Under the pieces are notes generated by a model. That model was not told the DNA's origin, ran no database searches, and was given only the letters and a program-made list of their open reading frames with translations. From the NCBI GenBank assembly GCA_951213105.1, contig OX578136.1, positions 152,416,678-152,480,677 of the forward strand: DNA of 64,000 nt. The letters are read 5' to 3'. Both the position numbers and the translations under genes were made by a program. Numbering within the stretch: position 1 is the first letter of the stretch; each line of letters starts with the position of its first letter. Below, piece after piece: positions 1 through 9,703 of the stretch. The stretch is from Amaurobius ferox (taxonomy: Eukaryota; Arthropoda; Arachnida; Araneae; Amaurobiidae).

Positions 1-2
1 TC

Positions 3-101
3 AAATATAGATATTTAGATGATAAATTATATGTATCCTATAATAAAAATCCTTTTGTATTTAACTTTTATCCTAATAATTTACAATTAAATGCTAGTAA
101 T
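3..101 (+). pseudogene. Penelope-like element RT fragment, part 1
   Basis: The frame starting at base 3 reads through a RYLDD motif (the RT catalytic YxDD box) and continues with NFYPNNLQLNASN. The PLE RT at 54449-54964 has the same order, RYIDD then NFYPNNLQLNASN, which identifies this as the same family. The window edge cuts off the N-terminal side. The reading stops at base 101, where a foreign block begins, and the RT resumes at 1437. PLE RTs copy the element RNA at a nicked target. This copy is dead because it is interrupted twice. Confidence 0.75.
93..101. repeat. 9-bp target-site duplication, left
   Basis: GCTAGTAAT here is repeated exactly at 1437-1445. The two copies bracket a foreign block, and the RT reading frame continues from one to the other, which is what a transposition target duplication looks like. 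Confidence 0.75.
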
Positions 102-1436
102 CTATATATACTAATTTGCCAAGTGTGGTACTTCCCGAATAGATAGAGATTTGCAATTTGGTACATGCGACGATCATTCTATAAAACCCCCTGGAAAAAT
201 CGTATTTTCCAAAAATGTTCTGAAGAGAGGGTGCTCCACACCAAAGCGTTCGAAGGGTGAACTGATAGAATCGCATGCTTTGCAATAAGATAGACTTCAA
301 ATTTGGTGTATAGTGACATAGTTCGAAAGGAGGAAAGTGTGCAATTTCAGATTTCCAATATTTTCTACTTAAGGGGATGTCGCACACTAAAATGTTCAAT
401 TTGCCGAATAAATAGGAAACGGCTCCCTTAAAAATTGATAGAGGATTGAAATTCGGTATATGGACTAATTATTTAATGAAAACACAAAAGACGAATATAG
501 TTTTTCAAAAATGTTCATTTAAAAGGGTGCTCCCGAGGAAAACGTTCGAAAGATGAATTGAGAAAAAAACATGCTTCGAGATGCGATAGAGATTTCAAAT
601 TTGGTGTACTGGTAAATAGTTTGAAAGGAAGAAAGTGTACAATTTCAGTTCTCCAATATTTTCTACTTTAGGGGGTGCCGGACACAAAAATGTTCGATTT
701 TCGGAATAAAGGAGAAACGTCCTTTTTAAAACGTGATAGAGGCTTGAAATTTGGTATATGGACGAATCATCTGATAGAAAACCCAAAAAGAATACAGTTT
801 TTCAAAAATGTATATTTAAGGGGGTGGGTACTCCACATAAAAACATCCGAAAGGTGAAATGATAGAAAAAGCATGCTTCCAATAGGATATCCATAGCGAA
901 TCCATAGTATATATCCTATTGCGAAGGATATATACTATGGATATCGCTCCAAGTTTGGTGTACCGGTTTCAAAAGGAAGAAAGTGTGCAATTTCAGATTT
1001 CCAATATTTGCTATTTTAGGGGGCGCCGCACACCAATATGTATACTATTTTCCGAATAAATGAGACACGCTTCTTTTAAATGTGATAGAGGCTTGATGTT
1101 TGATATATGGGCAAATCATCTGATAAAAAAAAACCAAGACGAAAAGAGTTTTTTATAAATGTTCATTTATAGTTGTGCTCCACAGAAAAACGTTCGAAAG
1201 GGGAAATGATAAAATAGTATTTTTCGGAATGAGATAGAGGCTTTAATTTGGTGTACGGGTAGACAGTTCGAAAGGAAGAAGTGCTCAATTTAAGTTTTCC
1301 AATATTTTCGTCTTTAGGGGGTTCTGCACACCAAAGTATTCGATTTGCAGAATAAATGTGAAACGCGAATTATTCAAAAATATGCATAATTCAGGGGTTG
1401 CTTATTGCGAGATCGTTGATTTTCTACGGGTGTTCG
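102..1436. mobile_element. Inserted element made of diverged ~305-bp tandem repeats
   Basis: Four diverged copies of a ~300-bp unit are visible. Anchors are the phrase around 'ttcgaaaggaagaaagtg' near 323, 630, 968 and 1267, followed in each by 'caatttcag', 'ccaatatttt', a G-run with 'gccgcacacc', 'atgttcgatttgc' and 'gatagaggcttgaaatttgg'. The third spacing is about 30 bp longer because a palindrome sits at 902-940. A 9-bp duplication flanks the block and its insertion splits a PLE RT, so it moved as a unit. I find no transposase frame and no convincing terminal inverted repeats. A 9-bp duplication would suit a Mutator-like element, but that is inference; a LINE-like or satellite-capture origin is possible. 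Confidence 0.6.
902..940. repeat. Perfect 16-bp inverted repeat, 7-base loop
   Basis: CCATAGTATATATCCT at 902-917 is the exact reverse complement of 925-940, with ATTGCGA between. It lies inside the third copy of the ~305-bp repeat and is absent from the other copies. Confidence 0.8.
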
Positions 1437-1445
1437 GCTAGTAAT
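1437..1445. repeat. 9-bp target-site duplication, right
   Basis: GCTAGTAAT, identical to 93-101. Confidence 0.75.
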
Positions 1446-1560
1446 GATTCTAATGTTGTTAACGTTTTAGATTTAAATCTGATATACAAAATAATAATCT
1501 AGCTATAAACTTATACAATAAAAGAATATATTTCATAAATAACTTGGTATAACGTCTGAT
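1437..1560 (+). pseudogene. Penelope-like element RT fragment, part 2
   Basis: Translation resumes with ASNDSNVVNVLDLNL and then an NLYNKR stretch after a small frame break. It aligns to NASNNDTNVANFLDLNL...NLYDKR in the copy at 54449-54964. It begins in the right-hand 9-bp duplication and ends at the edge of the inverted PLE pair near 1573. The RT continues at about 3604. Confidence 0.65.
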
Positions 1561-1645
1561 TTCAACTAAATGAGATTAAGAACACAACGTTTAGACAGAA
1601 GGCTTTTTATTAAAACTTCTTATAAGACGTACAAAGTATTACAAG

Positions 1646-1690
1646 TGCCAGAGCGCTTTCGAGCGTTAATACGCTCTTCATCAGTGGCTA
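1646..1690 (-). ncRNA. Hammerhead ribozyme motif (intact core)
   Basis: On the minus strand the order is stem I GCCA, core CTGATGA, stem II GAGCG with loop TATTAA and CGCTC, core GAAA, a minimal palindromic stem III GCGC, TC at the cleavage position, then TGGC closing stem I. All invariant hammerhead core bases are present. A very short stem III, expected to work as a dimer, is typical of hammerheads described in PLE terminal repeats. It lies at the outer end of the left PLE arm. Confidence 0.8.
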
Positions 1691-2109
1691 CATGGAAAGT
1701 AAATATGGATCGTTCATATATACACCAGTAACATAGCAAATTTGCATAAATAAATATAAAATTAGTAAATGAACAGACTGATCCAAGAAATATACACAGA
1801 AAATATAAATATATTTTAAACGGGTTCAAAATGTAAGTATATCACGAGAAAAGTACAATTGTAAAATATTATTTCATAGCAGGAAAAATGCGAATTCGAA
1901 AGGACAGTCAAGCCCGATCTTTTTGAGAATGACGTCAAAGATAACTATGGAGAGACTTGAATTGCAAAGAGTCGAGAATGAGTCGCCAAGCATAACTTAA
2001 AATTTGAACGGAATCAAAATTACAAATCGACTCACGGTAGATGTAAATAAAAAAGGATTCATAAAGGAGAATATTACGTGGGTTAGTACAACGCATTAAA
2101 AGGAAAGTT

Positions 2110-2640
2110 TTGTCAAAAACGGACAGGAAATTACCATTAACTGCATATTGAGCGAGAGCCGTAAAAGTTTATCACCTTTGACATCACGAGCGTACTCTGC
2201 TAAACAGATGCCAATATTGCTTTTGGTACATAGCATTCATAGTCACCATCGGCAGACAACAGGGGAACCACATACACCCCAGCATAGGTTTTAAAGTTAT
2301 CAATATCCCCAAGTTTATTAGAACTAATACGGTTAAATAAAGTGGTAATATTAGAGTGAGCAGGCTTGAAACCAAATTCATGACAGAATTGAATAAAGGG
2401 ACGGAAGATATCTCAGGATGGTAAGGAAAACTAGATTTATAAGCTAAACGATCTTTTAAACAAGTTTAGTATCAATTTGAGTAAATTTGCGGCGAACATG
2501 GGTGAGGTAATATTAGAGTAAGCAGATGTGAAACCAGTATCATGACAGAATTGAATAAAGGGACGGAAGATCTTAGGATGGTAAGAAAAACTAGATTTAT
2601 AAGCTAAACGATCTTTTTAAGCAACAAGTTTAGTATCAAT
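2110..2640 (-). pseudogene. PLE GIY-YIG endonuclease remnant, left arm
   Basis: Minus-strand translation gives YAGVYVVP followed by DGDYE and CYVP, corresponding to the GVY and YIG (mutated here) boxes of the GIY-YIG nuclease that PLEs carry C-terminal to the RT. Upstream, the reading 'SSFPYHPKI..PFIQFCHEFG' matches the right arm. Frameshifts break the frame, and part of the upstream region is tandemly duplicated. It cannot encode a functional enzyme. Confidence 0.65.
2345..2625. repeat. Partial tandem duplication (~120 bp) in the left PLE arm
   Basis: The stretch from 'gtaatattagagtgagcagg' to 'aaacgatctttt' recurs in diverged form from about 2506, with the same blocks 'catgacagaattgaataaag', 'ggacggaagat' and 'aactagatttataagc'. 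The right arm has it once. Confidence 0.75.
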
Positions 2641-2654
2641 TTTAGTATCAATCA

Positions 2655-3075
2655 ACATCCAAGTTCGCCGTAAATTTATTCAAATTGATACTAAATGTGT
2701 TGCTTTAAAAAATCGCTTAGCATATAAATCTAGTTTTCCTTACCATCCTAAGATCTTCCGTCCGTTTATTCAATTATGCCATGAATTTGGTTTCAAGCCT
2801 GCTCACTCTAATATTACCACTTTATTTAAACGTATTCGTTCTGATAAACTTGGGGATATTGATAACTTTAAAAGCTATGCTGGGATGTACGTGGTTCCCC
2901 TGTTGTCTCCCATGGTGACTATAAATTTTATATTGGCATTATACCAAACGCAATGTTGACATCCGTTTAGCAGAGCACGCTCGTGATGTTAAAGGTGGTA
3001 AACTTTCTACGGCTCTTGCTCAATATGTAGTTAATGATAATTTCCTGCCCGTTTTCGACAAATTTTCCTTTTAAT
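2655..3075 (+). pseudogene. PLE GIY-YIG endonuclease remnant, right arm
   Basis: The plus frame reads IQVRRKFIQIDTKCVALKNR..., then HPKIFRPFIQLCHEFG, then AGMYVVP. After a frameshift, 'DYKFYIG' and 'RNVDIRLAEHARDVKGG' are legible. These correspond to the G[IV]Y and YIG boxes and the following helix of the GIY-YIG fold in PLE endonucleases. At least two frameshifts break it. Together with the left arm and the hammerheads it identifies the palindrome as PLE-derived. Confidence 0.7.
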
Positions 3076-3486
3076 GCGTTGTACTAACTCGCACGTAATA
3101 TTCTCCTTTATGAATACCTTTTTATTTACATCTACCGTGCTTCGATTTGTAATTTTGATCCCGTTCAAATTTTAAGTTATGCTTGGCTACTTATTATCGA
3201 CTCTATATGCAATACAAGTCTCTACATAGTTATCTTTGACTTCATTCTCAAAAAGATCGGACTTGACTGTTCTTTCGAATTTGCATTTTTCTTGTAATAA
3301 AATAATATTTTACAATTGTACGATTCACGTGATATAATTACATTTTGAATCCTTATAAAATATATTTATATTTTCTGTGCATATTTCTTGGATAATAGTC
3401 TGTTCATTTACTAATTTTATATTTATTTATGCAAATTTGCTATGTTACTGGCCTATATATGAACGATCCATATTTACTTTCCATGT

Positions 3487-3530
3487 GGCCACTGATAAAC
3501 AGCGTATTAACGCTCGAAAGCGCTCTGGCA
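3487..3530 (+). ncRNA. Hammerhead ribozyme motif, degenerate
   Basis: This is the mirror copy of the motif at 1646-1690. It keeps GCCA, stem II AGCG...CGCT, GAAA, GCGC, TC and TGGC, but core box CTGATGA reads CTGATAA. That change should abolish cleavage. It lies at the outer end of the right PLE arm. Confidence 0.7.
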
Positions 3531-3603
3531 TTTGTAATACTTTATACGTATTGTAAGAAGTTTTAATAAAAGACCTTCTGTCTAAACGTTGTGTCCTTAA
3601 TCT

Positions 3604-3862
3604 TTAGAATAAATTTTAATTTTAATACTTCTAAAATTCAACATTTTAAATCTTGTTTGCATATATTAGTGTTTAGAAATATTATATTAAACCAAGTTCT
3701 TACAATGAATACATTTTTTGGTGACAATTATAAATTAGCAGATTTTATAGAAATATTAAATACTTCAATTGATAATGCATATCCTCCCAAATTCGTCAAT
3801 TATATTATTGACTCAGTGCATCCAATACCACTCGATAGCATCTAAGAGAATATTCCCAATTA
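3604..3862 (+). pseudogene. Penelope-like element RT fragment, part 3
   Basis: The frame reads INFNFNTSKIQHFKSCLHI, VFRNIILNQ and NAYPPKFV. It is clearly collinear with FKFNTSKIQHFDSCLHS, VFRNIIINQ and NAYPPNFV of the PLE RT at 54449-54964. It continues parts 1 (3-101) and 2 (1437-1560) after the inverted PLE pair. A stop follows PLDSI; a shifted frame continues as ENIPNYG, matching the end of the other copy. Confidence 0.75.
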
Positions 3863-3939
3863 TGGAGTCTATTAATTATTTAAATATGGTTAGCAGTCAA
3901 ACACTAAGAATTAAGAGCAGTCATAAAATTATACTAGAT

Positions 3940-4345
3940 GCCTCAGTTTGGGGCGGAAGAAAATATCCTTTATCTTATGCCCTGATAACGACCGTGGGCG
4001 CTTCTGCGCCCTGGAGTTCCGGGGCTGGCACCATGGGATTCTGTCGAGCGTGAGAATATTTGCTCCATTAAAACCTCTGAAAAAAATTAGTGAAAATTTT
4101 TAAACATATTTCAAAAAAGGTCTGATTTTTAGGTCTTTGCAAATTTTCTATCTGGACGTACGTAGGAAAGTTAATAAACGAGCGAATTGCATTGTTTTGA
4201 AGAACTTAAAGCATCCTGAGGCGAGTCTCGGTTGCTGTGTCCCATATAGAAGAACGGTTCCTAATATAGAGTAAAAGCCCTGCGTCGCTTGGGGCGTCCT
4301 TCATCCCGTCTGACCGTTCTCTAACTCTACTGGAAATCTGCTCGG
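3940..4345 (-). pseudogene. Possible LINE pol C-terminal fragment
   Basis: One minus frame reads ...RNRSSIWDTATETRLRMLKVLQNNAIRSFINFPTY, then IENLQRP. This resembles the region after the RT of jockey-type LINEs (an RL..LQN..LR...N.P.Y pattern followed by a short conserved dipeptide region). It is a short and uncertain match. No domain with catalytic residues is included. Confidence 0.35.
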
Positions 4346-5120
4346 GCCCCAGTTTCCCCCTTTACGAAAACTTGGAGAAGGGCACGACTCCGGTCGTCAC
4401 CCTCTCCAAGAAGAAGTTCCATGTAAATTCTATTCAATTTATGAAACTCCTTTCTCTCTTCGCTAGAAATTTAAAGGGAAATTTTATCCTCTCCTGGGCA
4501 CTTCTCTAACTCCGTCTTTGAGTATGTTTCTGGCAAATTTTTTGTTTGATAAATTTAATATATCACCCCTTCAGTCAATCAGTTCATTGCATATTATACA
4601 AATAAGATATAGGGATGACATGGATGCTCGAAAACATTGTTTCTCCAGTTTGTATTTTCTGAAATTTCTAACAAATCCATCGTTGATATCATTGGTTGCT
4701 TTTACATACGACTTTCTTTGTCGGAAAAAGCATTATCATAGCAAGCAGATTTCGCTTGAAGAAAATAAAACGTGTGAAGAAAAATAATTTGAATTTATGT
4801 TGATAAGTATAAGCCTGCTTTGCTTAAGTCATGTGAAAAGTATCCAATAGTGGGGTTAGCAAATTGTTTTCGATGGAAGGGGGGGGGGGGGTGAGAGGTG
4901 TAAGAGGTTCAATTCTGGATCATTATTTATTGCCAGACTCAGGAAAAATGAAAAATCATTCTTCTTTACATTTAACATTGTGTTATGTAACATCGAAATT
5001 GTTTTATTTATATCTTGATCAATGTGAGTATGCATTTTTTTCGAGAGGTAGAGTTGTATTTTGACTTATTTAACGAATAATGACTTTTGTTCATTTTGGC
5101 TTTCTGTTTGTTTTGTTATA
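4346..5120. other. No gene recognised; includes a G13 run
   Basis: The only notable object is the run of 13 G at 4879-4891. The short open frames show no family signature and no codon pattern that distinguishes them from chance. Confidence 0.5.
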
Positions 5121-5124
5121 TTGT

Positions 5125-5300
5125 TAAATTATATATTATTATTGTATATTGTTAATATATATTATTATTGTAATTGTATATTGTTATTGTAATTGCATAT
5201 TGTTAATGTATACTGTAATGGTATTTGTATATTGTTATTGTATATTGCTAATGTATATTGTAATTTTATTGTATATTTTAATTTATATTGTCATGTTGTA
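5125..5300 (+). repeat. AT-rich minisatellite, 'tattgttattgtaa' type
   Basis: Irregular repetitions of 'tgtatattgttattgtaat' and shortened versions run through this stretch. The hydrophobic frame it appears to encode (MLIYIIIVIVYCYC...) comes from the repeat and is not a gene. Confidence 0.75.
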
Positions 5301-5445
5301 TTTTGTTAAAATTGCTATATTTCTGCTTATTACCTTACAGCAGACTGTATAAGGAATATATTCTTCGGATGCCAGCCTCTAAATTTCCGATACATTTTCT
5401 TTCCCGGCCGTTCAACTGCTACTCAAAACCTTCGGCTGAGTCGGA

Positions 5446-5571
5446 TGGTTTGGGAGTTTATGGTGGTTTGGGAGTCTATGTGGAGTCTATGATGGTTTGG
5501 GAATCTATGTGGAGTCTATGGTGGTTTGGGAGTCTATGTGGAGTCTATGGTGGTTTGGGAGTCTATGTGGT
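5446..5571 (+). repeat. 29-bp minisatellite
   Basis: About four copies of 'ggtttgggagtctatgtgg' plus 'agtctatggt' follow each other, with the first copy shortened. The unit is 29 bp, so the reading frame shifts from copy to copy. The following frame to 5797 (…FWSKLGGIIPDIRPI) has a faint similarity to the GGIRPI box of some RTs, too weak to call. Confidence 0.8.
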
Positions 5572-5835
5572 CAGAGAGAGTCCAATAGTTAAAGCATTAG
5601 GACCGTACATGGTACACCCGAATTCGATCTTCGACGTTGCCCAAAACTGTCTACGTGGAAAATTCATCCAAGAGGTGATGGGTAAGAGTAAAGATGGTAT
5701 AGCCCCTGTGGTTGCCACCCCCATTGTGTTTTGGTCGAAATTGGGTGGCATTATCCCAGATATCCGACCAATTACTTTACACCTTCTGATAGGTTAGACT
5801 AAGGCTCCTAAATATAATACAGGCTAGTTGAAAAC

Positions 5836-5886
5836 TCAGACCACACGACCAAACCAAAGGCTTATGGCGGCTAAATGTGTGGCCAG
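5836..5886 (-). ncRNA. LINE 3'-tail hairpin motif, copy 1
   Basis: On the minus strand, CCACACA..., AAGCC...GGTTT and ...GTGTGG can form a long hairpin. The same arrangement stands at 17392-17439, close to the 3' end of the LINE. Several differences between the copies sit in loops or keep the pairing. It is probably the RT-recognition tail of a related LINE. Confidence 0.5.
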
Positions 5887-5906
5887 TGTATACAGGCTAG
5901 TGTAAA

Positions 5907-6005
5907 AAAAAGTAAAAAAGTAAAAAAAAGTAAACTAGTAAAAAAGTAAACTAGTAAAAAAAGTAAACTAGTAAAAAAGTAAACTAGTAAAAAGTAAAAA
6001 GTACT
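5907..6005 (+). repeat. (aaaaagtaaactagt)n minisatellite
   Basis: Repeats of 'agtaaaaaagtaaact' with unit lengths of about 15-17 bp are followed by the complementary 'tactttttttacttttt', so the stretch can fold back on itself. Confidence 0.8.
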
Positions 6006-6265
6006 TTTTTTACTTTTTTTTACTTTTTTATTTTAAATTATAAAATTATATTATAAAAATAATAAATTTTTTTTTATTTATTTTATTATTATAAATAAAT
6101 ATATTAAAAATATTTAATTATAATTTTTATATATATTAATTATATATATATATATATATTATATATTATTATTATATTATATTAATTAATATATATAATA
6201 TATAATATATATATATAATATATATATAATAATATTATATATATATTATATATTATATATATTTA

Positions 6266-6308
<43 letters not shown>

Positions 6309-6348
6309 TATATATTAAATATATATATTATATATAATATATATTATG

Positions 6349-6419
<71 letters not shown>

Positions 6420-6420
6420 A
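6006..6420. repeat. AT-only low-complexity tract with (TA)n runs
   Basis: Almost no G or C occurs. It is built of 'tatata', 'attaat' and 'atataata' blocks, with the longest TA runs near 6270-6302 and 6353-6400. Confidence 0.9.
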
Positions 6421-6518
6421 TACAGGCACAATTGAAATGACACAGGCAGATGATAACTGACTGGACCGGTTGGAGTCAAAATGGATGTTGCGTCAGCCTG
6501 TGTATTTAGGAGCCTTAG

Positions 6519-7260
6519 GTCAAAAGGTCTGGATAGAAAACAAAAATACACCCAGTCTTCTCAGAATTTCGCACTGGTCCATAAATCTAATGCTGAAATT
6601 GCAATAGTGTTAAGCTATCTGTATAGAGTTATAGAAATTCACAGTAATTTAATAATAAACCACGAATCCTGAAATAATCAATCAAAAGAATCAATCCACC
6701 GCGATCAAGCTGATAAATGACAGACGACCACCCAGCTGACAGCCGTTACCAATACATGATAGATTAGACGACACCAATTGTAAAATGTTCACCCAGTCTC
6801 GGGATATTAGAATTAAAATTCCATTATACATTCTATTAGCTCCGAAACGAGGCTCTCTTATTTAGTATCGGTTTAATCGCTCTCCGCTTTTACAGGCAGC
6901 GATTGTGACTGTCTTTTTGTCAGTATAGTTTCAATGACAGCTTCGGAATGAGGGTCCAGATTTTGGATGTATTTAAATTAACGAAATTTTAATAGTGGAA
7001 ATTTAGTCTATTAAAATCGTCTTGATTTAAACATAATTTTCGTCATATATTGATTTATTTTACTAGAAATCGAATCAGTTTTGCCATAAGGGTCATTTTC
7101 TGTAAACGGGAGACTTGCATGTACCAGGTGTTTTAATAAAAGTTTGCATGATTTGGGACTGATTTTGGACATTTGTCAGTTTGACTATATTGCAGTTCAT
7201 ATTTATCACCCATTAGCTAAAGAAACAATTTATATTTTTAATATTTAAAACTTTTGTTTT
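6519..7260. other. No gene recognised
   Basis: AT-rich unique-looking sequence. Open frames are short and on neither strand show family motifs. Confidence 0.5.
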
Positions 7261-7264
7261 TTTA

Positions 7265-7978
7265 TTAAATATCATTCCCCTGTGTGTCCCAACAGTTAAG
7301 TATTAAAATCACAACTTCATTTACAAGCCTTCATTTTCTAGTTTTTTTTTAATTTGATGTTTTATATTAAATTAGACAATTTAAAATACAAACAGTAATA
7401 AAAATCCACTATGCATTAGAGCAATATTTTAAATTAATGTTTTAAACTGTCCCCTAGCTTTTTTTGTCATTCACCTGTCTTTAAATCTTAGCACCTCATT
7501 CTGTACATAGAAGACAACAAAATATAATTAAAGTATTATTATTTTTTACTAAAGTTCATATTCACCATTTCAAAAGTTTGACTATGTTCCAGCTATCATA
7601 AAGTGCAGGGAAATATTATAAAACTAAAACATTTTGGATAAGTATTTTTATTCCTTGTCATTCACCTGTCTTTAATTATTCTCAGAATAAAAAATGTAAA
7701 TTTTTTTTAACGTATATGTGTGCTTAGTTAGTGTAGCAAACTGAATATTAAGTTAGGATTAAATGCAAATAAAACTCATATACTCAAAGTGAAATCACAT
7801 GATTTGTCATTCCCCTATCGTCATTTACCTGTGTTTTTGGTAGATAAGGGAATGACATTAGAACAGGTGAATTATATTTAGACTAGATTTTCTTTTTAGA
7901 AGATAAAAAAAATAAGGAGTTAGTTCTAAATATATGATTGCAATTAAAGCAAAACATTTTATTCTTTATTTTTCTAAT

Positions 7979-8013
<35 letters not shown>

Positions 8014-8025
8014 CCCTGTCATGCT
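7265..8025. repeat. Dispersed motif TGTCATTCMCCTGT
   Basis: The phrase occurs in near-identical form about six times in 760 bp: near 7270 (cattcccctgtg), 7467 and 7656 (tgtcattcacctgtctttaa, both), 7806 and 7826 (tgtcattcccctatc, gtcatttacctgtg), and 8012 (attcccctgtcatg), plus an inverted one near 7846. Intervening sequence is not alike, so this is not a simple tandem array. A (TA)n run lies at 7980-8010. Confidence 0.5.
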
Positions 8026-9703
8026 GTATTTACTTGTCCTGAAAATAAAAATTTGCATTTTCTATTTAATTTCCCAAAATGTACAACTGTTTTTTTTTTT
8101 TTTTCGTTACTTTAAACCACCAATGTTAAAATATAATGCAGAAAACAGGTTGGAAAATAGAAAAAATATATATTGTAACAAGAAAGATAAAAAAGCCCGT
8201 TTAGAGAAAATAACCCATACCACAATGAAAAATCGTTCCAGAAAAGGAAACGTTTTCTTTCCAAGATGGCCCAGAATTGAAAAAACAATAGCAATAATTG
8301 AGAAATGTCGTCCATGAACAACTACGTATTCAAAATTGTGGGTGAAAATATATAAATACTAATATATTTAATAAGTATATTCTTAATGTGTATTAATAAG
8401 TAAAAGTAATTTATAGGTAATTAACCGAAATTCATTAATAAACTTTTATTGGTATAATTCATAAATATGTTCAGAAATAAACTTGGTGGGCAAAGATTAC
8501 CATATTTGGAATTTACTTGTCATCATGTTGTTTACTGGCAAGCCATGACTTACACCACACTCAAATTCTTGTAAAATAATTTTAAAATTCAAGGGATGCA
8601 CATGGAACCTATGATCCCCTCTGGGTTGGCTACAAACATGAAATAATATTTTATTTCTTTCATGTACATCACATCACTGTTTATTTAAGAAAACATTCAA
8701 TGATTTCAAGAAAAGGAATTATTTTCGTACGTTAACAATTATTTTCGGCAGAGTATCTGCCTGTTTTGGCGATGTGGATGGATTGCCATAAAATCGAGAC
8801 ATTAAATATACCAGGGGCAGTAAAAGGGAAAGGGCTGTGTGGAAACAAGGCAAATCATTGATAAAATTGGAGAAATGATCACCATGGGTACACTAATTTC
8901 AGAAAAAGACAAACTCTGGCCTGTTTTACTTCTTCAAATAAAGCCCTTTCTTCAAGAAACAAAGATGATTTTTCCCATGAAAAGTAAAGCGAAAATAAAA
9001 AGAAATTGCCAGATTGCATGATAGAATTACTCTTCCTTGGAGAAAAATACTCCCTCCTCTCCTTAGAGAGAGACGTCTCGGAAATGTTGAAGAAAATGGC
9101 GACCGAAGGAAGATGAAAACCGCATCACTTCCTCCCATCAGAGCCCCCCTCATCAGGTAATGACACTGAAAAGGGGGATAGAATCCCCCTTCTCCTCATC
9201 AGTCATGCAGATAAGGCCCCACCCACGCCAGAGAAGGCCACGCCTTCCCCCCCCTCCACCTAACGGAATTCTTGCTCTCCTTTCAAGATGGCGGATGGAC
9301 ATTAGTTACGGAGAGAGACTTAATTACGTCAGAAAGGATGAGTTTGATCGAACAACTCAACTCAGTTGTTAAGAATCGTCATTTGTCGGCGCATAAGAAA
9401 AAGATGGGATGGCGAGTGGAAAATATTAAGAGTTAATTGTTATAAATTTAATTCCGTCATAGGATGTTACAGTATGACGTTAATTTTTCAACGATCGTTA
9501 CCAAATCTATGAGTAAAGTATTGCATTTGTTTCAGCAGAAATAAAAAAACCAACGTTTATTTCAATTGGTTTTCTCACCCCATTACCACAAAGATCAATG
9601 AATCATGTAACATTGAATGGAGAGATTCGAAATCTTATATTTCAAACTACAGTAAAACACCAATCAAGAAGTAAAATGCACTTTGTGCGAAAGATAGAGA
9701 TAT
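8026..9703. other. No gene recognised; AAGATGGCG-like boxes
   Basis: The sequence is AT-rich to 9050, then has a GC-richer stretch at 9050-9380. 'aagatggc' occurs near 8263, 'aaaatggcgacc' near 9092 and 'caagatggcgga' near 9285, similar to the AAGATGGCGGC box found near many animal transcription starts. There is no adjoining coding sequence I can support. Confidence 0.35.

Larger units (their letters stand above)
1573..3603. mobile_element. Inverted pair of Penelope-like element 3' ends (2-kb palindrome)
   Basis: The sequence from 'agattaagaacacaacg' inward is matched in reverse complement by the sequence ending 'cgttgtgtccttaatct' at about 3603. The arms meet near 2650-2690. Each arm carries, from the outside in, a hammerhead ribozyme motif and a decayed GIY-YIG endonuclease frame. 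Both are hallmarks of PLEs, which often integrate as inverted or partial tandem copies. The left arm is longer because a ~120-bp stretch is duplicated (about 2345-2460 and 2505-2625). The pair interrupts an older PLE RT. The arms have diverged by many substitutions and small indels, so the event is not recent. Confidence 0.75.
5799..6518. mobile_element. Terminal-inverted-repeat element (MITE-like), 720 bp
   Basis: CTAAGGCTCCTAAAT followed by ...ACAGGCT at 5799-5825 is repeated in inverted form at 6495-6518 (AGCCTG...ATTTAGGAGCCTTAG), with one small indel. Between them lie a LINE-tail hairpin (5836-5886), an 'aaaaagtaaactagt' minisatellite and about 420 bp of nearly pure A/T. It encodes no protein, so any mobility would depend on a transposase elsewhere. 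I found no clear target duplication. Confidence 0.6.

Noticed and set aside
5577..5797. FWSKLGGIIPDIRPI as an RT fragment
   Set aside because: Only a few residues resemble the GGIRPI box and the rest does not align to RT order.
6315..6551. Frame with IYIYIY repeats, also at 7934-8317 and 53410-53607
   Set aside because: Translations of (TA)n microsatellites.
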